A DNA stretch of 62,283 bases from Candidatus Aenigmatarchaeota archaeon. GTDB lineage: Archaea > Aenigmatarchaeota > Aenigmatarchaeia > CG10238-14. The notes under the pieces are model-generated. The model was not told the origin of the DNA. It saw only the letters and a program-made list of their open reading frames with translations, and searched no databases. A program made the translations under genes and the position numbers. The stretch's first letter is position 1, and each line of letters opens with the position of its first letter. This document shows, piece after piece, positions 1 through 9,668 of the stretch. The stretch lies in contig JAHLMM010000002.1 in the NCBI GenBank assembly GCA_018920365.1, positions 1 to 62,283 on the forward strand, read 5' to 3'.

Positions 1-970
1 CTTGGACTGTGAATGAAAAGCCTGACAATGGTTGCTCGCCTTGATCCCATACGCCGTTTGCGTTGGAATCGTAAAATTTGAAGACTTTTAGAGTGCCTTG
101 TATTGTAGGCTCAGGTGGTAATGCTAAAGCAGCTGTGGTTGGAAATCCATCTATACCATTAGAAAATGTCAACCTTCTTTGATTTGATCCATCAGCGTTC
201 ATTACCCATAATTCTCTTTGACCATCAGCATCCCTTGTAAATACTATACTGTATCCATCAGGTGAAAATACAGCATCTCTATCATCAACACTATTGAATG
301 TTAACTGCCTTACACCGCTACCGTCTATATTCATGACATATATTTCATTGTCACCGTCTCTGTCAGATGTAAATAGTATTTTGCTACCATCTCTTGAAAC
401 TGATGGTAACAAATCTTTAGCTGTACTATATGTCAATCTTCTCAAACCACTACCATCCTGATTCATTATATATATTTCATAATTTCCATCCCTATTTGAG
501 TGGAAAACTATTCTTCCGTCAGGTGCGAAAGAAGGATCAGCATTATCATAATCATCCCATGTCAAGCTTCTTTGGTTTGATCCGTCAGCATTCATTATAA
601 AAATATTTGAATCATGACCGGTTCTTCTTGAAGACGTAAACACTATTTTGCTTCCGTCTGGTGAAAATGCAGGATCCCAATCAATAGCATCATTGAATGT
701 CAATCTTCTTTGATTTGATCCGTCAGCGTTCATTACATATATCTCGCTCTGCCCATCTCTTTTTGAATCAAATGTTATCAAGTTACCATCAAATGAAAAC
801 ATAGGGTTTTTATCTGTAACTGAATTAAATGTTAATTGTCTTAGGTTGCTTCCATCTGGATAAATGGTGTGTATCTCTAAATCACCATCTCTTTCAGAAG
901 CAAAGCCTATGATAAAATTAGCCTGAGCAATCGGCAAAAGCAACAATACTAATAGCAGTAGTTTTTTCAT
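1..970 (-). CDS. Secreted TolB/PD40-type beta-propeller protein (C-terminus truncated by window edge)
   Basis: Reverse-strand reading from ATG at 970: MKKLLLLVLLLLPIAQA signal peptide, then repeated 'F.SDRDG..EIYVMNADGSN.RRLTFN' blades; open at window start so missing from the ORF track. Confidence 0.85.
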   Translation of the reverse strand, partial: MKKLLLLVLLLLPIAQANFIIGFASERDGDLEIHTIYPDGSNLRQLTFNSVTDKNPMFSFDGNLITFDSKRDGQSEIYVMNADGSNQRRLTFNDAIDWDPAFSPDGSKIVFTSSRRTGHDSNIFIMNADGSNQRSLTWDDYDNADPSFAPDGRIVFHSNRDGNYEIYIMNQDGSGLRRLTYSTAKDLLPSVSRDGSKILFTSDRDGDNEIYVMNIDGSGVRQLTFNSVDDRDAVFSPDGYSIVFTRDADGQRELWVMNADGSNQRRLTFSNGIDGFPTTAALALPPEPTIQGTLKVFKFYDSNANGVWDQGEQPLSGFSFTVQ

Positions 971-1065
971 ATCAATCTTTTTACTATTATAAGGTAGTTA
1001 ATATTTAAATATTTCTATTCATCAGTGAATAAATCATTTATAGCATAAATCCAATATTATGATAG

Positions 1066-1665
1066 ATGTTTATAGTAATAGAAGGTATTGATGGTGCTGG
1101 TCATACAACTCAAGCAGACTTGCTAAAGAAATATTTTGAAAAAAATTCTGAAAAATTTGTTTTTATAAAAACACCAAACAAAGATCTTCCTGTTGGTAAG
1201 GCTTATTATTCTTACTTGAACAAAGAATATGATCTTAATACAGAGGCTGTTTTTTTGCTTTGCGCTTCTGATGTTATTTCAAGCAAACATATAATTCAAT
1301 CAGCATTAAATAGCGGCATCAACATTATCTCAGAAAGATATATCACATCTACAATAGCATATCAATCTGCAAATGGTTTCAACTTTGAAAAAGCAATGAA
1401 AATAACAAAGCTTATAGGCTTTCATAAAGCTGACAAAATAATATATTTGGATATTAGCCCAGAATTATCAGTTAAAAGAAAGGAAAAAATGAAAAAATTA
1501 GACAGGCATGAAGAAGATGTTGAATTCTTAACAAAAGTAAAAGAATTTTATGAAAAACAAATAAAGCTTAATTTTTTAGGAAAATGGTATAGAGTTAATG
1601 GTGAAAAAAGTATAGAAGATGTTCATGAAGAAATAATAAAAATAATAAAAGACAAAAGAAAATAA
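1066..1665 (+). CDS. tmk: Thymidylate kinase (dTMP kinase family)
   Basis: MFIVIEGIDGAGHTTQAD N-terminus, SERYITSTIAYQ motif, ~200 aa. Confidence 0.85.
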   Translation: MFIVIEGIDGAGHTTQADLLKKYFEKNSEKFVFIKTPNKDLPVGKAYYSYLNKEYDLNTEAVFLLCASDVISSKHIIQSALNSGINIISERYITSTIAYQSANGFNFEKAMKITKLIGFHKADKIIYLDISPELSVKRKEKMKKLDRHEEDVEFLTKVKEFYEKQIKLNFLGKWYRVNGEKSIEDVHEEIIKIIKDKRK

Positions 1666-1674
1666 AATCAAACT

Positions 1675-1869
1675 TTATTTCTTTTTCAAGAAAGGCAAAC
1701 CAGTTTTTGGATTCTCCACAACCTTATATCCTTGTGGCAGATCAATTGCACCCTTAGCATCCTTGCTAAAGTAATAAATTGTCTGCATTCTTCCTGTGCT
1801 TTTCAGTTTCACATTTTTCATGTGGAGATAGTACTTTTGTCCTTTCTTGTTTTTGTGCTCATATGCCAC
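1675..1869 (-). CDS. Small conserved-looking basic protein of unknown function
   Basis: 64 aa ORF in intergenic slot, MAYEHKNKKGQKYYLHMKNVKL..., high Lys/aromatic content. Confidence 0.6.
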   Translation of the reverse strand: MAYEHKNKKGQKYYLHMKNVKLKSTGRMQTIYYFSKDAKGAIDLPQGYKVVENPKTGLPFLKKK

Positions 1870-1970
1870 TAAATATCACCCCTGGATACTATATTATCTT
1901 TACAAATAAAAATAGTTATCTATATGATTAGCTGAAAACTTTATTTTAAATCAACCACTAATTTAATATT

Positions 1971-3842
1971 ATGGTTGAATATCCTATATTAAGTCCACCA
2001 GAACCTCCGAAACCTCCTGTGAAGCTTGGTAACGGCATAGTTCTTGATTTGAACATGTTTCCTGGAGAAGGAATAAACTCATCTCCTTTTGAAGCAAGAG
2101 GTTTGCTTGATCTTACGTTTAATTTAGGCGGCGGTACTGGAATGATGCTTGGTTTGATTTTCCAGTTAGGCAAATGGGGATACAATGTTGTGAAAACAAA
2201 ACAAAGCATTGCTGTCACACCAATGTATACAGAATATTATCAAAAAACAATTGAAGAAAAAAGAAAACTTGAAGAGCAAATGAAAGCTGGTTTTGCTAGC
2301 TTGACGACAGCCGTAAGCGATTATGAATTGCTTATGCATGATGTAAGAAAGTATAAAGAATACCTGGATTATTTCAAGGATATAGAAATAGCTAAAAAAG
2401 AATTAGAAGAAGCTGAAAAGAAAAAGGATGAAAAAAAGATTTCAGATGCAAAAGAAAAATTAAAAAGGGCAAAACATGTTCTAAGGGCTGTGTTTGTTGA
2501 TCAAGTTGATGCTCACACAGGAGAAGGCATCAGCATGAAAACAATTGCAGTAAGATGGCCCACTATTATAACAGATTTTATGAGTTTGGCAGAAGATTAT
2601 GATGATCCTGACCAAATAATTAAAGCATTAGGCAACGGCATACCAAGAGCAGAAGCTGTTATTCTTGCTACAAAATGCAAATTATTCAGGGAATGGTTAA
2701 CATATTTTTACAGCACAGTAAAGGAAAGATATACAAGACTAATGAGCATGGCAGAAGCAAGAAGAAAATCAATAGAAGAATATAGAAACAATCTCAAGCC
2801 TGTCATCAGTAGATTCAAGCAGATAAATGACATGGAAACTTCTATCGGACCTTTAAACAGATTCGCTTGGTTCAAATCAGATTCGCAGGCAATTTCAATG
2901 GATTCTGAAACAATATGGGCATGGCGTCCTTTCATATCGCCAGATCCTTTTAGGCCACCAAGAGACGTGGCTAGTGATGTTACATTTCAGCAAGCTGGTT
3001 TTTACAATTTAGCCAAATATTATGTTCCTGGAAAAACTGAAGAAGAAAGGAAAAAAAATAGAGAAGAAATAATCAAAGCCATCAAAAGACTTGAAAAAGA
3101 CAAAAAAACTGTGCCTGCATTACCTGCCATACCTTGTGTTGACAGAATACTTGTAGCTCTTGCCAGACAAATAGAGTATGAATATAATATACCGTCAACA
3201 CAAATGGTTGGCTTAATTTATGATAAAATAAAAGAATTATCTGGTAAATTTGTACCACCTGATTTAGCAAAACCAACGGCAGCCGGCATAAAATGGCCTT
3301 TTAGCCCATATTATATATTTGTCCAGATGAGTGTTGACAGAACTGTTATAAAGCTACCTAATGGTGCATTAATAGAAGATATATGGATTGAACCTTTAGA
3401 AACATACAACTCAACACAAAATGTTATTCTTGGAAGAATGCTAGAAGTTGAAGCCATAAACATTAAAGAAAAGAGGGAAGTTTTAACACTACTAGGCGAG
3501 CAAATAGAAAGAGGAAAAGATATAATAGGAATGGATGATATAGGAAAGGTAGATTATCCTGAGATATTTGACGGCGAAAAAAAGGAAGAAAAGATTGATT
3601 TAAAACTGCCACCAGAGCCTCTGAATCAAAGAATAGAGGACTTTGCACTAAAAATATCAGAGCATTTAAGAAAAATAGGAATCAATGCTAGATTCTTTTA
3701 CGCACCTACATATGAAAAGCTGATGAGTGAAAGAATGTCAAAAATGATGCAACTTGGTCCAGGAAGAATGTATGGTACAATAACAGAATATTTAAAAAGG
3801 GCTGCAGGTGTGCCCGGAGCTGAGCCAAAGATATGGATATAA
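1971..3842 (+). CDS. Large protein of unknown function, central coiled coil
   Basis: 623 aa ORF; Pro-rich N-terminus; stop overlaps next start by 10 nt. Confidence 0.8.
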   Translation: MVEYPILSPPEPPKPPVKLGNGIVLDLNMFPGEGINSSPFEARGLLDLTFNLGGGTGMMLGLIFQLGKWGYNVVKTKQSIAVTPMYTEYYQKTIEEKRKLEEQMKAGFASLTTAVSDYELLMHDVRKYKEYLDYFKDIEIAKKELEEAEKKKDEKKISDAKEKLKRAKHVLRAVFVDQVDAHTGEGISMKTIAVRWPTIITDFMSLAEDYDDPDQIIKALGNGIPRAEAVILATKCKLFREWLTYFYSTVKERYTRLMSMAEARRKSIEEYRNNLKPVISRFKQINDMETSIGPLNRFAWFKSDSQAISMDSETIWAWRPFISPDPFRPPRDVASDVTFQQAGFYNLAKYYVPGKTEEERKKNREEIIKAIKRLEKDKKTVPALPAIPCVDRILVALARQIEYEYNIPSTQMVGLIYDKIKELSGKFVPPDLAKPTAAGIKWPFSPYYIFVQMSVDRTVIKLPNGALIEDIWIEPLETYNSTQNVILGRMLEVEAINIKEKREVLTLLGEQIERGKDIIGMDDIGKVDYPEIFDGEKKEEKIDLKLPPEPLNQRIEDFALKISEHLRKIGINARFFYAPTYEKLMSERMSKMMQLGPGRMYGTITEYLKRAAGVPGAEPKIWI

Positions 3843-5824
3843 TGAGCCTGCTTGGTTTTAACAAACCAAAACCTATTGAAGTTAAAGAAAAAAAAGGCGG
3901 TTTTAAGATATCTGTATCTTCAGGACTATATAGAATAGCAAGAAGTGATGAGCTGCAAACTCTGGTGAAAAAAGTTGGCTATGCATTGACAAGAGGCACG
4001 TCGGCAATAGAAATAGCAAGCGACATACCAAACGAAATAAACTACACAGAAGGACGGGAAATAAGGTACATAGCAGAACATCAGGGAATAGAAATGACTT
4101 TGCACGGCGATTTGGAAATACCGTTTGAAATGCCTGACAGAACAGAATGGATAAATGCTCAAGATAAATTTGAAAAATCAATCAAGTCAGCTGTTTTTGG
4201 CGGTTGTACTTATGTTAATTTCCATTCATGTTTGAGAGAATGGTTAGAGCTATTTACATATGCAGGACAAAGATTGGAAATAACAATGTGTGATCATCTC
4301 GGAAGGATGTTCTCTGAATTATTCAAAGAAGATAAAGAAAAAGGCAGCGGCAAGTTAGCAAAATGGCTTGTAAGCACGAGTTCTGTTGAAGATACGCCTG
4401 AAAATAGGTATAAGAAAAAATACGATTTTGTTAGCAAATATATATACAATATTTTAGGAAGAGAAGAAATCGAAAAATTAAATAGCCTTGTTTCAAAAAC
4501 ATCAGCTCAGCAAATTATCGGAACTGCATTAGACAGATTAGAAAAATCTAATTTACCTGACGATGTAAAGGAAAATGTGTCACTGATCCTTCAAAACAGA
4601 ATTATTGATTTTCAACAAAAATTGGATACTATCTTTCAATATAATCTTTTAACATCAGCTGAAATGAGCAATATCCAAAGAAATGTCTATAGAAATATTT
4701 TTATGCAAGAAGTTGAGGATAGATTAAGTCAGAGATGGTATGATGAAAATATGAGAGGTGGATCGCTCGACGATATTTATGTAATAATAGCTCATTATCT
4801 ATACTTCAATCAAGATCCTTTGTGGAAGGATATGGAAAAGGCATATTCTGATGTGTTCAATCAATTTAAAATAGAGAAAGATGATGATTGGCTGCTGAAA
4901 ATGTTGGATAGAGCAAATACAACATCTGATGTTTGGTCATTAAGATTTAAAGAATTTTACTATGGTGTTGTTGCTGCAAAATACTTGCAGGGTCATGTTA
5001 TTAGAGCCATAAAATGGATGAAAACTGAATTGAAGAAATCAATTTCAGAAGAAATTAAATCAATTGAAAAAGATAGCAAAAAAGCTAAAGAAGAGGAAGA
5101 AAAAATCTTTAAGAATATTGATAATTTGAAAATATGCTTTGAAACACCAGATGCAAGAAACCCTGAGCTTGGTGGTAGATATATGCTTTGGAAAACAAAG
5201 CAAATATATTTGGCTGTCAAACATGCAAGACTTGCGTTGAAAAATGACGAAACAACAAGATCTCATTCTGACAAAATATTTATGATAATTGATTGGGAAC
5301 ATGTTGCCACACAAGGTGTTGATCCGTTTTATGAGGCGGATGATTTTGTCAAAACCATCGAATTTTTAGGCGAGCAGAATGCAGGCGATTTAATTTTAGG
5401 CGTCCACTCGAATTATCCCAGCCCGCTTCAACCGCATAAACCAATAGAAATAGCTGATAGACCTGTAATCTACAGACTTTTATATAAACTAAGAAAAATC
5501 GGTTTTGGTAAAAATCAAATGGCCTATTTACTTTTCGAAAGAGGTGGTGGTGATAATCCATTTAAAGGAAGTATAATAGCTTTAAGAGCAATAGCTAATG
5601 AGCTTGAAAAGGACACAGATCCTGACAATTTGCCTTTAGACTTTTTCGCGTTACCAGAAGGCACAAGAGATTACGCCAGACAGTATGTAATTATCAAAGA
5701 GCATGCATTTGATCCATTAAAAGGATTAATAAAAGTGCCAGAAGAGGACTATACATTTATTGGTACGGCTGCTATAAAATCAGGTAAACAACCAGATCAA
5801 TGGAAGAAAGAAGAATTGAGATAA
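3833..5824 (+). CDS. Xylose isomerase/AP endonuclease-like TIM barrel protein with large central helical insertion
   Basis: 663 aa; barrel-like segments 'MTLHGDLEIPFEM', 'YVNFHSC', 'MIIDWEHV', 'LILGVHSNYP' flank a ~300 aa helical insert. Confidence 0.6.
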   Translation: MDIMSLLGFNKPKPIEVKEKKGGFKISVSSGLYRIARSDELQTLVKKVGYALTRGTSAIEIASDIPNEINYTEGREIRYIAEHQGIEMTLHGDLEIPFEMPDRTEWINAQDKFEKSIKSAVFGGCTYVNFHSCLREWLELFTYAGQRLEITMCDHLGRMFSELFKEDKEKGSGKLAKWLVSTSSVEDTPENRYKKKYDFVSKYIYNILGREEIEKLNSLVSKTSAQQIIGTALDRLEKSNLPDDVKENVSLILQNRIIDFQQKLDTIFQYNLLTSAEMSNIQRNVYRNIFMQEVEDRLSQRWYDENMRGGSLDDIYVIIAHYLYFNQDPLWKDMEKAYSDVFNQFKIEKDDDWLLKMLDRANTTSDVWSLRFKEFYYGVVAAKYLQGHVIRAIKWMKTELKKSISEEIKSIEKDSKKAKEEEEKIFKNIDNLKICFETPDARNPELGGRYMLWKTKQIYLAVKHARLALKNDETTRSHSDKIFMIIDWEHVATQGVDPFYEADDFVKTIEFLGEQNAGDLILGVHSNYPSPLQPHKPIEIADRPVIYRLLYKLRKIGFGKNQMAYLLFERGGGDNPFKGSIIALRAIANELEKDTDPDNLPLDFFALPEGTRDYARQYVIIKEHAFDPLKGLIKVPEEDYTFIGTAAIKSGKQPDQWKKEELR

Positions 5825-5857
5825 ATTATTAAATAATAACTTTTACGTGATATTATT

Positions 5858-6736
5858 ATGGCAAACGAAAATGAACTAATAAATGAATTGGAAAAACCGC
5901 TTATAGAAAAAAATGAGTATAAAATCGAGGAGAAAAAAGAAAGAGACATAACTAAAGAATCATTCTTTCCAAAAGTTGTTGAATTTACGAGTAGACTAAA
6001 AAAGATTTATGGAGATATGATTAAATCAGTGGTAATATTTGGTTCAGCTGCAAGAGGTGACATGAAAGAAGGTTCTGATATAGATATATGGGTTGTTGTT
6101 GATGATACAGCTGCAAAAAGAACAGAAGATGTCAACAAGATTAGATTGCAAATTCAGTTATTGGCTGGAGAATTGAAAGATATTCATCCTCAGATGAATA
6201 CGCTAACAGAATTTTGGAACTGGATGAAAATAGGCAGTCCAGAATTGTTTAATTTCTTGAGATATGGTTTTGTCGTTCATGACAATGGATTTATTAAACC
6301 TGTTCAAAGAATGCTTCAAATGGGGATAATAACACCGAGTGAAGAAAGCATTGCATTAAAAACAAAATCATCTGATGCTATAATAAAAAGGGTTGAAGCT
6401 GCATTCAAAACAATGATATTTGATTTAAGATATTCAGCCACAGATATATGTCAATCTGTTATTATGTACAAATATAGAGAAGCTCCTGATCAAAAACATA
6501 TGAAAGAATATCTAGAGAAACTAGTAAACGAAAGGCTTATCAGCTCTACAGTTGTTGAAAAGTTTGAAAGATTGAATAAATTATGGAAAGATATAGATCA
6601 CAACATCACAAAAGAAGTAACAATAGATCATCTAAAAGAAGCTATGGATTTATGCAAAAGCATAAATACTGAAATGAAAAAGCTATTACCGCATGAAATA
6701 AAAAATTATGATGATTTACCAACTGGGTTGATTTAA
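5858..6736 (+). CDS. MNT-type nucleotidyltransferase with C-terminal HEPN-like helical domain (degenerate)
   Basis: GSAARGDMKEGSDIDIWVVVDD = GSx9DxD motif; helical C-terminus with LWKDIDH at the position of Rx4H. Confidence 0.75.
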   Translation: MANENELINELEKPLIEKNEYKIEEKKERDITKESFFPKVVEFTSRLKKIYGDMIKSVVIFGSAARGDMKEGSDIDIWVVVDDTAAKRTEDVNKIRLQIQLLAGELKDIHPQMNTLTEFWNWMKIGSPELFNFLRYGFVVHDNGFIKPVQRMLQMGIITPSEESIALKTKSSDAIIKRVEAAFKTMIFDLRYSATDICQSVIMYKYREAPDQKHMKEYLEKLVNERLISSTVVEKFERLNKLWKDIDHNITKEVTIDHLKEAMDLCKSINTEMKKLLPHEIKNYDDLPTGLI

Positions 6737-7821
6737 TGAATGTAATACAAGACGAATTAACAAAAGAGAAAATTGAAAAGTATGCTGAAGAGTTTAAGAA
6801 AAAAGTTCTTGAAAAATATGGAGACAAGATAAAATGCATAGTAATGATGGGTTCTGCTGCAAGAAATGAGTTTAAAAAAACTTCTGACATTGACTTTTTT
6901 GTTGTAATTGATGATACTGAAGCGCCACTTGATCCAAATGAAAAGGCTAAAATAGATGCTGATATATTGAAAATGGCTCAAGAAATATCGCCGGCTATGT
7001 CTTTTCAACCTTTGTATACACTGACAGAATTCATGGAATATGCTAGAATAGCCCATCCTATAGTTTACAATTTCATAAAAGATGGTAAAGCTTTGTATGA
7101 TGTCGGTTTCTTTACACCGTTTCAAAGACTTTTGCAGCAAGGAAAGATACCTACAACAAGAGAGGCTATTGAAAATTACATGGCAGATGCACCAAAAAAG
7201 ATTAACAGGGCAAAGACAGTAAAGCTTTTGATGCTAACAGAAGACTGTTTTTATGCTATACTCAACACAGCACAAGCAGTTTTAATGTTTATAGGTATAG
7301 AACCACCTGCACCGAATAAAGCTTATGATGAATTTAAAAAACACCTAGTTGAAACAGGAATTATTGAAGAAAAATATGCAATATGGCTAAAAGATATTGT
7401 TGATGTAAGAAAGAAAATAGAGCATAAAGAAATAATTGATGTTACTGGAGCTTTTGTTGACGAATGGATACAAAAATCAGAAGAATTTGTAAACAAAATG
7501 TATGAAGTCCTAAACATGCTTGAGAAGAGAAAAAAAGAAAAAGTGCTTGAGAAGAGCTATGAAGTTATGAAAAAAGCTATAATAGCAGCTTTGAAAGAGA
7601 TGAAAAAAGATGTTGATGAAAATAATGTTGATGACGTCTTCAAAAAAGAATTAATTGAAACAGGCAAAGTTAGTAGCCATTATTTTGACGTATGGAGAAA
7701 AATAGAGATAATGAAAGGGTTGATCGATCAAAATAAATCTGATAAGATAGACCAGAGAGATGCTTATAGAATGAGAGATTATGTAAAAGACTTTATCAGA
7801 GACCTATCAAGGCTAAAGTAA
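6736..7821 (+). CDS. MNT-type nucleotidyltransferase with two HEPN-like domains
   Basis: GSAARNEFKKTSDIDFFVVIDD; VRKKIEH (Rx4H); second related segment without Rx4H; TAATG overlap with upstream gene. Confidence 0.75.
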   Translation: MNVIQDELTKEKIEKYAEEFKKKVLEKYGDKIKCIVMMGSAARNEFKKTSDIDFFVVIDDTEAPLDPNEKAKIDADILKMAQEISPAMSFQPLYTLTEFMEYARIAHPIVYNFIKDGKALYDVGFFTPFQRLLQQGKIPTTREAIENYMADAPKKINRAKTVKLLMLTEDCFYAILNTAQAVLMFIGIEPPAPNKAYDEFKKHLVETGIIEEKYAIWLKDIVDVRKKIEHKEIIDVTGAFVDEWIQKSEEFVNKMYEVLNMLEKRKKEKVLEKSYEVMKKAIIAALKEMKKDVDENNVDDVFKKELIETGKVSSHYFDVWRKIEIMKGLIDQNKSDKIDQRDAYRMRDYVKDFIRDLSRLK

Positions 7822-7853
7822 AGCTTATAAAAATTCCATACATATATTTTTGA

Positions 7854-8114
7854 GTGATTTTAATGGAAGGTATAATACTTGGATATAGAAGAGGGAGCAC
7901 AACACAAAATGTAAATCAAGTGCTGATAGATTTTGGTATAGATGTTAGCAAAGCAGCAGAATTAGTGGGAAAAGAACTTTTGTGGACATCTCCATCTGGA
8001 AAACAGATAAAAGGAAAAGTTATTGCAATACACGGCAAAAAAGGTATAGTAAGGGCAAAATTCAATCCAAATTTACCTGGACAAGCAAAGTCAACAAAAG
8101 TAAATCTAATCTAA
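7854..8114 (+). CDS. rpl35ae: Ribosomal protein eL33 (L35Ae)
   Basis: GIILGYRRGSTTQNVNQVLI...GKELLWTSPSGKQIKGKVIAIHGKKGIVRAKFNPNLPGQAKSTKV. Confidence 0.92.
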   Translation: MILMEGIILGYRRGSTTQNVNQVLIDFGIDVSKAAELVGKELLWTSPSGKQIKGKVIAIHGKKGIVRAKFNPNLPGQAKSTKVNLI

Positions 8115-8560
8115 CCATGATAAGCAGGTTCACTACTATCTCTTAACACAACTTCAGGCCATTTCTTTTCAAACAATTCAAATATTCTTAATAAATCTGC
8201 CTTTGCCTTTTTCCATTTTAACATTGTCTTCCCAATAAAATCACAAATTTTTTGATCATTTCCCTCCATTAATAGTTTTTTTCCTTGCCAATATGTGGCC
8301 ATCAAGCTTTTATATAATTCAAAAACATCGATATCTTCCTCTCTTAACATACTAGCTTCATATAGATGGGATGCTGGGCTTCCAGAATCAACGAATATTA
8401 ACGATTCGAGCATTCTTGCATTTTCGGATAAGACCTTTATAACTTCTTCTGCTATGTCTTTTGGTATTGGTTTTTTTATTTCTATCCCAAATTCTTTTTC
8501 TAAATCCTTCTGATTTGGCAACCCAAATTTCTTCTGTATATTTTCATACTTTTCAGCCAT
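8111..8560 (-). CDS. Hypothetical protein
   Basis: 149 aa ORF, convergent with eL33. Confidence 0.6.
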   Translation of the reverse strand: MAEKYENIQKKFGLPNQKDLEKEFGIEIKKPIPKDIAEEVIKVLSENARMLESLIFVDSGSPASHLYEASMLREEDIDVFELYKSLMATYWQGKKLLMEGNDQKICDFIGKTMLKWKKAKADLLRIFELFEKKWPEVVLRDSSEPAYHG

Positions 8561-8614
8561 AACTTATTAATAACAATCCAAAACAAATAAATCTTTCTGT
8601 AACATCTATAAATA

Positions 8615-9292
8615 ATGAAAGTAGCAGTTATGTTTTCTGGAGGAAAAGACAGCACTAGAACTGCTCATTGGTGTATAGAAAAAGGTTATGATGTTAAGTG
8701 TTTGTTGACATTTGTACCATCAAACAAAGAGTCGTATATGTTTCACTCTGTTAATCTTAATATAACAAAATTATTGGCAAAATCAATGTCCTTACCAATA
8801 AAACAATTTAAAGTATCAGGTATCAAAGAAATAGAAGTTGAAGAAATGAAAAAAATAATAGAAAAAATTGATGTCGACGCAATAGCATGCGGCGGTATAA
8901 AAAGTGATTATCAAAAACAAAGAATAAAAAATGCATGTGATCTATGCAATAAACAATTCATAGCACCTTTTTGGCACTATGATGAAGAAAAGTTTTTAAG
9001 AGAATTGGTCGATTTGAAATTTGATGTTATTATTGTAAGTGTTTCATCATTTGGACTGACAAAACAATGGCTTGGTAGAAAATTGAATCATGAAACAATC
9101 GATGAATTAATAAAATTAAATAAAAAATATGGATTGAGTATTGTGTTTGAAGGTGGTGAGGGAGAGACACTTGTTCTAGATGCTCCAATGTTCAAAAAAA
9201 GGATAAAAATACTGGAGACAAGACAGCACTGGGATGAGAAAACATCAAGCGGTCATCTAGAAATAATCAAAGCTAAATTAGAAAATAAATAA
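8615..9292 (+). CDS. dph6: Diphthine--ammonia ligase family (Dph6-like PP-loop ATPase)
   Basis: MKVAVMFSGGKDSTRTAHW PP-loop, IACGGIKSDYQKQRI, FEGGEGETLVLDAPMF. Confidence 0.88.
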   Translation: MKVAVMFSGGKDSTRTAHWCIEKGYDVKCLLTFVPSNKESYMFHSVNLNITKLLAKSMSLPIKQFKVSGIKEIEVEEMKKIIEKIDVDAIACGGIKSDYQKQRIKNACDLCNKQFIAPFWHYDEEKFLRELVDLKFDVIIVSVSSFGLTKQWLGRKLNHETIDELIKLNKKYGLSIVFEGGEGETLVLDAPMFKKRIKILETRQHWDEKTSSGHLEIIKAKLENK

Positions 9293-9320
9293 TGTAATAC
9301 TATTTAAAATTAGACAACAT

Positions 9321-9668
9321 ATGAGTATTATGAAAAATTTTTGTGAAAATATTGCAAATGACTTTATACCATCAATAAGAGCATTAATAACAAGAGAGCT
9401 TGTTGAAAGATATGGGTTGACACAGAAAAAAGCTGCTGACCTACTAGAAATAACCCAACCAGCTGTTTCACAATATCTAAAAGAAGCCAGAGCATCAAAG
9501 GCAAAGAATTTTGCTAAAAACAAAGAATTAATGAAAATGATAGAGGAGTTAGCTTTTAGAATATACAACAATGATATAAAATCATCTGAAATATCGAAAA
9601 ATATATGTAAAATATGTGAAAAATATAGGAATAACAAGGACGAGTGTATTTTGTCAGACTTGAGCTGA
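9321..9668 (+). CDS. HTH transcriptional regulator (COG2522-like)
   Basis: YGLTQKKAADLLEITQPAVSQYLKEAR HTH; C-terminal CxxC-x8-C. Confidence 0.75.
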   Translation: MSIMKNFCENIANDFIPSIRALITRELVERYGLTQKKAADLLEITQPAVSQYLKEARASKAKNFAKNKELMKMIEELAFRIYNNDIKSSEISKNICKICEKYRNNKDECILSDLS

